From NCBI RefSeq assembly GCF_024323335.1, contig NC_066581.1:295874536-295938535 (forward strand): a DNA stretch of 64,000 nucleotides. The letters run 5' to 3'. The notes below the pieces were generated by a model. That model did no database searches, was not told where the DNA came from, and was given only the letters and a program-made list of their open reading frames with translations. The number at the start of each line of letters is the position of its first letter. The stretch's first letter is position 1. The stretch is from Lathyrus oleraceus. Taxonomy: Eukaryota; Streptophyta; Magnoliopsida; Fabales; Fabaceae. The position numbers and the translations under genes are program-made. Shown here piece by piece: positions 57,331 to 64,000 of this stretch.

Positions 57331-60300
57331 AAGGTCATTCTAGCCGGAGAGGTGAAGTTTAGAAATCTTCATCTCGATGCGGTAGAATGGGCTTAAATAA
57401 CAGTAATGAGACAAATTTTGGTCCCTAAGAGACCTCATGATGCAAATGTATGCATGCAAAAGACACAAACTCTGTGGGGATAAGGTTCGCACAGAAGAAA
57501 AGACGATCCGTCGGAGTAATACACTCACCAGGAACAGAGACTCAAATGGGACTCTTATGGGGACTCCGATAGGGGATAAGAAAAAAAAGAATGCGTGAGC
57601 AGGACACGACTCTGAGTTAGGGGATAACAAAAATAGACCGGAGACTTTACTGGGGAAGTAAAGGACTCAAACTGGGGAGAGAAAGAAATTCCAAAGGAAA
57701 ACACTTCCATTGGAAAGACTCAAGCTGACTCACAAAATGCATGTACTGGGGATAACACCAATACAGCAACACAAATAGGAACACAACTCCGCTGGGGAAA
57801 TCTAGAAAAGACTTTCCAGGGGAAACCAAAGGATGAGATGTTACCGGTTAGTGAGTAACAAACTCAGGAAGAATGAATATCTAAGACCGGTATACGGGTG
57901 AGAGATATCAATCAACCAACCATCTGAGGAAGACCTGAAAAAGGTAAAACTTCAACTCAGGGAAATCTGACTCCACAGGGGACCAAGGTCATAATAGGGA
58001 GCAGACAGGAAGGAACACCAAGGATACCGGGTTGTAGGTATGAAACAGGTAACCGACCAAGGCGTGAATTGGTGTGTGTTCCAAAACACTCATCATCCTG
58101 AAGAGAGCGAAAGCAAACTTGTTTATAGGATGGACATTTGATTCTGTAAAGAATGCAAATCTTACTCAGTTGGGGAAACAAACAAAGGATTCAACAAAAG
58201 AGTGCATGAGATATATTATCTATAGCCGTCAAAACGTAGATAATATCCTCGCATGGAAGATTATCCTGAACCGGGTTGTAGGTTGTTTATAGGATAAAAA
58301 TCCGGAATCGTGAATTGGTTTGTGTTCCAAAACACTCATCACCCTGAAGAGAGCGAAAGCAAACTTGTTTATAGGATGGACATTCGATTCCACAAGGAAT
58401 ACGAATCTTACTCTGCGGAGAAAACAATCAAAAGATTGACCCAAGAGTGAAGGAGATACAATATCCATTACCGTCAGAACGTGGATAATATACTCAAAAG
58501 GAAGATTATCCTGAACCGGGTTGTAGGTTGTTTATAGGATAAAAATCCGAAAATGTGAATTGGTTTGTGTTCCAAAACACTCATCATCCTGAAGAAAGCT
58601 AGAAAAGCATACTTGTTTATAGGATGGACATTCGATTCCACAAGGAATACGAATCTTACTCGACTGGGGAAACACGAAGGGCTTCGACCGAAGAGTGAAC
58701 GAGATATATTATTCATTACCGTCAGAACGTGAATAATAACCTCGAGAGGAAGATTATCCTTAACCGGGTTGTAGGTTGTTTATAGGATAACAATCCAAAA
58801 AGAAAGGCATCGGGATACCAAACTGGGTATATAATGATGACCAATCAACAAGGAGCCACAACAGACATTACCAACAAGAGGGTAAATGAAAGAAGACTCG
58901 CTGGGATACAATGATGAAAAATCAATGATCCGGGGAACACAATCACTGCCAAATGGTGAAAGGACCCGCTGTGGATAAAATTGCTAGCATACGGCAATTA
59001 TCCACAAAAGACTTGCTGGGGATATAAGTGCTTATTCAAGCGACTTATCCAAACAAAGGGAAAATCAACATCGAATACTAGATGAAGATAACCACAAATA
59101 GGGAATTATATCTACCAAAGATTGGATATAAAACCACAGAAAGGGAATTGTCATCGGTTGGGATGAACAACAAAGTTAACTCTGTTAGGGGAGAAAACAG
59201 GGTTTATAACTACCGGTTCGTAGGTAGAAAAACCGCAAAGATAGGACTTACAACTGCTGGTTTGTAGGCAGAGGCCCAAACATTCCACTGAGGATAAGAT
59301 GAATGAGTGTCGGTTTGTAAGCAACTATTCATTTATGCCACAGTGAAGCGCAAGAGACAGTTGAAAAAGGCCAATTTAGGATCGAACCAAAAAGGCGGAC
59401 TGAATCAAGACTTGTCCTAATGAGGATATAACTCAAAAGGAAAACCCGTCCCAATGTGTGTTGGGAGGGAACGAAACCAACCATCATCCACGAGGATGTA
59501 TCTCAGTGGGGAAATGGCAGGAAAGGATAGACACTTTCTGCTTAAGGGCTGACTCTATTTTGAGAGATTAAACACCCGACATCTGCTTGGGAGATCTATA
59601 AAGGAGATCTATATCACCATAGCAGGAAACAACAAATAAAAGATATATGGCAAAAATGCAACATGAATATCTGAATGTTTTATGAGTATGCATGAATATG
59701 CGTGATTAATGTTTGATGAATGCTGACAAAACAGACAATTCTAACACAAACAAGTTCCAGGAATCAAACATCCGGTACTATACTTCCAGGGAGAACCAAG
59801 GAGGTCCAACTGGAAAGCCAATCTGCTGGAGATCTTCAAGCTGAAAAGCCAAGATCTGCGGGGAGGCAAAAGATCGGAGATATCACAAAATCTCTGAGCG
59901 ATGGATCAACAAACGTCCCAACTGGAGTACAGAAAGTCACAACAGGCAACAACGGCCACAAAGACAAATCTGTTGGAAATGGGATAAATCCCAAAACATG
60001 CAGGGGAACAAGAGCTCACTGCACAGGCAAAACTACCACGAAGGCAACTCCGCAATAACTCCACTGGGGAACAACCCTCAAAGGGAGAACGGATCATCCA
60101 TGTAGAATCTGACTGCACAAGCAACTCTACCTGGGGATAATGCAAGTAACCCATCCATTGGGGAACAACCCCCTGAGGAGGAAGAAAAGATCACACAAGT
60201 AGATTCTGCAACAAGCCACTCTACTGGGGAAAACAGAGGTTTCCAACTCTGGCGGAGATTCTGAGGGGAATACTCAGATGCAATCCTGACTCTGTTGAGG

Positions 60301-61633
60301 AATACCCATTCCATTGGATTTTGCATACGCACGATCCACCAAACCACAAATTTACAGGCAGATCCACTGGGGAAACCCACTGCGGGATCCACTGGGAATA
60401 TGGAAGAGAGTTAGGAATCAACCACCAAATGCTGACTCTTCTAAGGAGAAAATCCACACTGCCGAGGAGGAACACAATCACTGCCCTGTTGAAAGAATAA
60501 GCGCACTGATGAAGAGACATAGCAAATCTGCTGGCGACTTAGCCGGGGAAGAGAGTACTATTGGAGGAAAAAACGACGTCTTCCACAAGCACTCTACTCT
60601 GGGGATATCTCATAGATCCCATTAGCGACTGTGCTAAGGAAAGAAGCAACAACTCTGCTTGCGACAACGCTGGGGAAAGCGGTAAAGTACCGGGATATCA
60701 ATCCACCAACCATTGAATCTTCAAAGGGAAAGCATCCATGCTGAGGGGAAAAACCACAACTCCATCAGCGGCTGCACTGGAGAGTGACAGGGTACTGGGG
60801 TCTCAAACCGCCCACTACCGAAACTTCCAAATGGACACACCCATGCTGGGGAGAGGAAACTGCTGGAGAAGAAACGAAGTCTTCAACAACACTCTGCTTA
60901 GGGGAACAACCCCCAACAACTCCGCTTGGGGAACAACCCCTAACAGCAAAGCAGGAGAAAGAGGATACATCCAAGCCAGGAATATGAACACATGTCTTAC
61001 CTGTTGGAAATCATGCCACCCTCGGGAGAGCACTGAGAAATTCTTAAGTATCCTTTTGTCATTGTGAATGTTCACTTTGTTTAAAACAACAATTTTTTGA
61101 AAAATTTATTTGTTTAAAACAATGACATTTTATCAATTAAAACATGCAAAACATTTGTTGAATTGAAACAAATAAGAGTGCAAATAATTGGATAAAAGCT
61201 CAAATTGATTTGACGGAATGGTAGCCTGCAAATGGCAAGACTCCATAGATCTGTATAAATTTGAAATCAGTGATATATATTGGAAGAGGGCTACATTGAA
61301 CATAATGATCCTTTCTCTACCAATTTGAATCTCGATGTATTCGAAGCTTCAATTGACGACGAATCGAGAATCTCTGACGAAAAGACGGCAGTGGAACAGA
61401 AAGTCTTGTCAGGATGCAGTTACTTGCCAAATCCCTAATTTTTGCCTAGATTGCCCCAGGGTGAGGTACTCAATCTAGCGGGATGAAAATACTTTTTTTT
61501 TAGTCTCTAATTTTTTCCTGGATTACCCTTGCGGGTTCTCCATCGAGACGCTCATTTTTGCCTAAGCCGCCCTTTCGGGTTTTCAACTTAGCGAGTTATT
61601 CTGTTTTTCATTTGCATATACTTCTTTTTTTTT
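57331..61633 (-). other. Ogre 3' non-coding region, unit 2
   Basis: A near-perfect copy of 44830-49131, with only a few substitutions (for example 57773, 60226, 60416, 61352) and one T-run indel. It contains the same tandem repeat and PBS-like motifs and no gene. Confidence 0.7.
58027..58795 (-). repeat. About 245-bp tandem repeat, three copies, unit 2
   Basis: The same array, displaced by 12,501 bp, with the same copy number. Confidence 0.85.
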
Positions 61634-61972
61634 TTAGGCAAAGTATTTCTTGACTGCATCTGAATTCACAGGACGAGTGAAATCCTCCCCATCCATTGTT
61701 GTAAGCATCAAAGCTCCACCTGAAAAGGCTCTCTTGACAACATATGGACCCTCGTAGTTTGGAGTCCACTTGCCCCTGGAATCGGGCACGAAAGACAAGA
61801 CTTTCTTGAGCACGAGGTCTCTTTCTCGGAACACACGAGGCTTGACCTTCTTATCGAATGCTTTCTTCATTCTCTGCTGATATAACTGACCATGGCACAT
61901 GGCAGTCAATCGCTTCTCTTCAATCAAATTCAGTTGGTCATAACGACTCTGAATCCATTCAGCATCAGTCAA
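61634..61972 (-). pseudogene. Ogre integrase C-terminal fragment, unit 2
   Basis: Identical in protein sequence to the fragment at 49132-49470. Confidence 0.85.
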
Positions 61973-62113
61973 CTAGGGATTGGAGGGTATAATTTTTCTT
62001 TTTCTTTTGAAAATTTTTTTGAATTTTTTTTCCTGATTTTTGATTTTTTCCATCTTTTTCACCCTCTCTCTCCTTTTTTTTTGTTTTTTTTTATTACATT
62101 TGTAATGCCCCAG

Positions 62114-62287
62114 TTTGACTGTTTTGCTGATTCTCATGATACAGCTGAATGACCTCCTTTGGTATTCAAGAAGACGGGTAATCTCGTCAGGAATCCCCTT
62201 CAACATCATCTTCCTCTGCCTCAAATACGAAGAATTCAAGATTGGGAGATGGCGTTGGATCATTATGTTCAATGGGTTTAGAAATCC
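62114..62287 (-). pseudogene. Ogre pre-RT linker remnant, unit 2
   Basis: Same as in unit 1, displaced by 12,503 bp, with the same frame slips. Confidence 0.45.
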
Positions 62288-62546
62288 CTGCATAACGATT
62301 TTGGATAATGAAAAGCTTTTGAATTTAAACAAGCAAATCATTTATGCAGATGAAAAGATTGCTTTCTTGTTTTTCAGGGTTTTTTGTGATCACTGATTTC
62401 ATGCAAAAGCAAAAAGCGAAAACAAATGGAAAAATAAATGTTTGACAATGCATTAATTGAATGAAATATCATTGTATTAAATGCTGCCAACAATGTCATC
62501 ACTTCTCCTTTTGGCATGGGAGAAGGGTTTTAAACAAAGTGAACAA

Positions 62547-62975
62547 TTACTCTGATCTATGGATGACTGTAGGAACATCTACAGCGACCCAATTGTGGCA
62601 GACACCACCAGGAATGACGAAATTGTTCAAATCTTCTGCATCCTCTTCCAAGATAGCAGCAGCTTCTTCCTCAGGTTGATCATCATGGATGAATCCTCCA
62701 CTTTTGAACAAACCTTGCTCATTAAATGCCCCAGAACAGTAGCCAATGCCAGCCCGGGATCTATTGTCTTCAAGCTCAATCATCTTCCCTAAACTAGCAA
62801 CTGCACCATATTCAATGGCCAGTTTCGCAACTCGATAGGAAGAAAATGAAGGAGACTTCTTCTCAATTGGTTCATCAATAGATAAAGCTTGGAACGGCGT
62901 TCCAACTTCATCCTCAGAGTCAATATACGAGAAAGAAGACAAATGGCTAACCAGGAATAAATCCCTCAACAGCAC
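62547..62975 (-). pseudogene. Ogre pol fragment downstream of protease, unit 2
   Basis: Identical in protein sequence to the unit 1 copy, displaced by 12,503 bp. Confidence 0.7.
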
Positions 62976-64000
62976 TTAGTCTGGCAAATCCTCCTCGAGT
63001 TCACAGCTATCTGGCTCAAAATGATCCATCAGTCTGGCAGAGATAACCCAGAGTAGTACCGGCGAGGTGCATCTTCAAAATAAATGAAGAGCACGGGGAT
63101 CAGACCACAGGACGGGAGACCGGAACAAAACACCCGCTTATGCAAATGATGCATGAAGTGTTTGTGCATATGCTTGTTTTTTATTTCAAAGGAACTCAAG
63201 GGTTTTACTTGCAAACTTTGAAATATTAACATTTTGATCGTATATGAGAATATCTCATCAGATACATCAGGTGAAATTTTTTTCCGGTTTTTTCCATGTT
63301 TGAAAGTTTTTGCAAATAAACTCCTTTGAGTTCCTTGAAAATTTTCTTGTTATCTGATGATATGGATGCAGATGAATGCATGAATGCATGAATGCAACAA
63401 TCACACTCAAGGATCAAGCAAGTCACACCAGACAAAGGTCATGGGAAAGCTCATTGTATCCCTAATATCAATCATCCATTTTGGTGGATTTAGGTTTTCA
63501 CCTTATCAACACCCAAATTCCATTGATATTAACGGTACATGAACCGACTCAATCATCCTTAATATCAACCATCCGTTTTGGTGGATTTAGGTTTTACACC
63601 TGATCAACACCCAGGTTCCATTGATATTAAGGTTATCTGAACGACTCAACCATGAATCACGGGTTTGCTGAGAGTCACGAGCATGGAGTCTCGGTTAAGA
63701 ACCACCCAAAGGGAGTGTACTAGGGTTTAAACCTGCCGAACATGTTCTACCAGAGGTTACCATAATCATCGTCCCATCTCTCGGATATTATCGGTGAAAC
63801 GAATACTCGTATTCCAAAAATATTCTCGAGAGAGACTCTTATGAGTGTAGTATCGCGTAACAATCACATCAGAACTGACATCTGAACGACCTCCGCACTA
63901 CGTCCTAAAAATAGGCCAAGATGGGCTTGGTAAACTAAGGTCCTTGGCTTCTAAGGCACATGATTGAAAGAATAATGCCTAACCACAAATAACTTGTGTG
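62976..64000 (-). other. Ogre 5' leader, unit 2 (cut by window edge)
   Basis: Matches 50473-51497 with a handful of substitutions. It contains the 97-bp repeat pair from 63464. About 300 bp of leader, the PBS and the next LTR are expected beyond 64000. Confidence 0.65.

Larger units (their letters stand above)
39325..64000 (-). mobile_element. Tandem, internally deleted Ogre element (runs off the window)
   Basis: On the - strand: LTR-A 44816-39325, internal 1 51825-44817, LTR-B 57317-51826, internal 2 from 57318 past 64000. The period is 12,501 bp (12,503 beyond two T-run indels). LTRs begin TGTAAGACCCC and end CCGCTACA. The PBS is of the TGGCGACTC (Arg tRNA) type known for Ogre. The surviving coding pieces, a post-protease segment and the integrase C-terminus, are Ogre-like. 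The internal region is 7.0 kb, against about 12 kb or more in autonomous copies. The left flank is copia-like LTR sequence (GGTAG before 39325 is the expected duplication), not internal sequence, so LTR-A is the true outer end. The window stops about 330 bp short of where the next PBS and LTR should be. Confidence 0.9.

Noticed and set aside
39325..64000. A 12.5-kb segmental duplication of host genes
   Set aside because: The unit boundaries coincide with LTR ends, a PBS and a polypurine tract, and its only coding pieces are Ogre pol, so this is a retroelement tandem.

Overview
The window is plant nuclear DNA and almost certainly legume, most likely tribe Fabeae (Pisum/Vicia/Lathyrus/Lens). 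It carries a very large Ogre-type Ty3/gypsy element with 5.5-kb LTRs, a family that is abundant in those genomes. It also holds a ten-exon glycosyltransferase gene with plant splice sites and several layers of nested retroelements. Only one host gene looks intact.

Layout. 1-7.7 kb is an old, decayed Athila-like Ty3/gypsy element (gag zinc-knuckle and protease remnants, no recognisable RT or integrase, a decayed third ORF, then LTR-like sequence). 7.7-9.6 kb is non-coding. 9.6-10.5 kb and 25.7-27.1 kb are the two halves of a dead L1-type LINE. The LINE is split at 10527/25695 by a young Tekay/Del-type chromovirus in an unusual three-LTR form (LTR-gag/pol-LTR-gag/pol-LTR, 15,167 bp, + strand) flanked by one 5-bp target duplication, GCTTA. 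27.9-32.8 kb is an intact GAUT-family (GT8) galacturonosyltransferase gene that resembles GAUT3. 33.3-37.0 kb holds a truncated hydroxypyruvate/glyoxylate reductase (HPR)-like gene on the - strand, its two exons separated by AT-rich DNA with MITEs. 37.0-38.5 kb is a dead plant-mobile-domain (PMD) gene, - strand. 38.6-39.3 kb is a copia-like LTR fragment cut by the next insertion. 39,325 to the right edge is an Ogre element on the - strand, also in tandem form: LTR (5492 bp), 7.0-kb internal region, second LTR, then a second internal region running off the window. Its internal region has lost gag, protease, RT, RNase H and most of integrase.

The main result is that two unrelated LTR-retrotransposon families in one 64-kb window both have the shared-LTR tandem form. 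In both, the duplicated internal regions differ less than the LTRs do. That is expected if an ordinary element inserted first and was later enlarged by unequal LTR-LTR recombination. An assembly artefact must also be excluded. Other structures worth a second look are a ten-copy TACGCGTA array in the Tekay LTR, a fossil primer-binding site inside the Ogre LTR, a tRNA-like T-arm beside a 35-bp perfect palindrome in the same LTR, and sequences resembling the antisense of the Ogre PBS in its 3' region.

All comparisons were made by eye. Difference counts are approximate, and family names rest on motif recognition, not searches.
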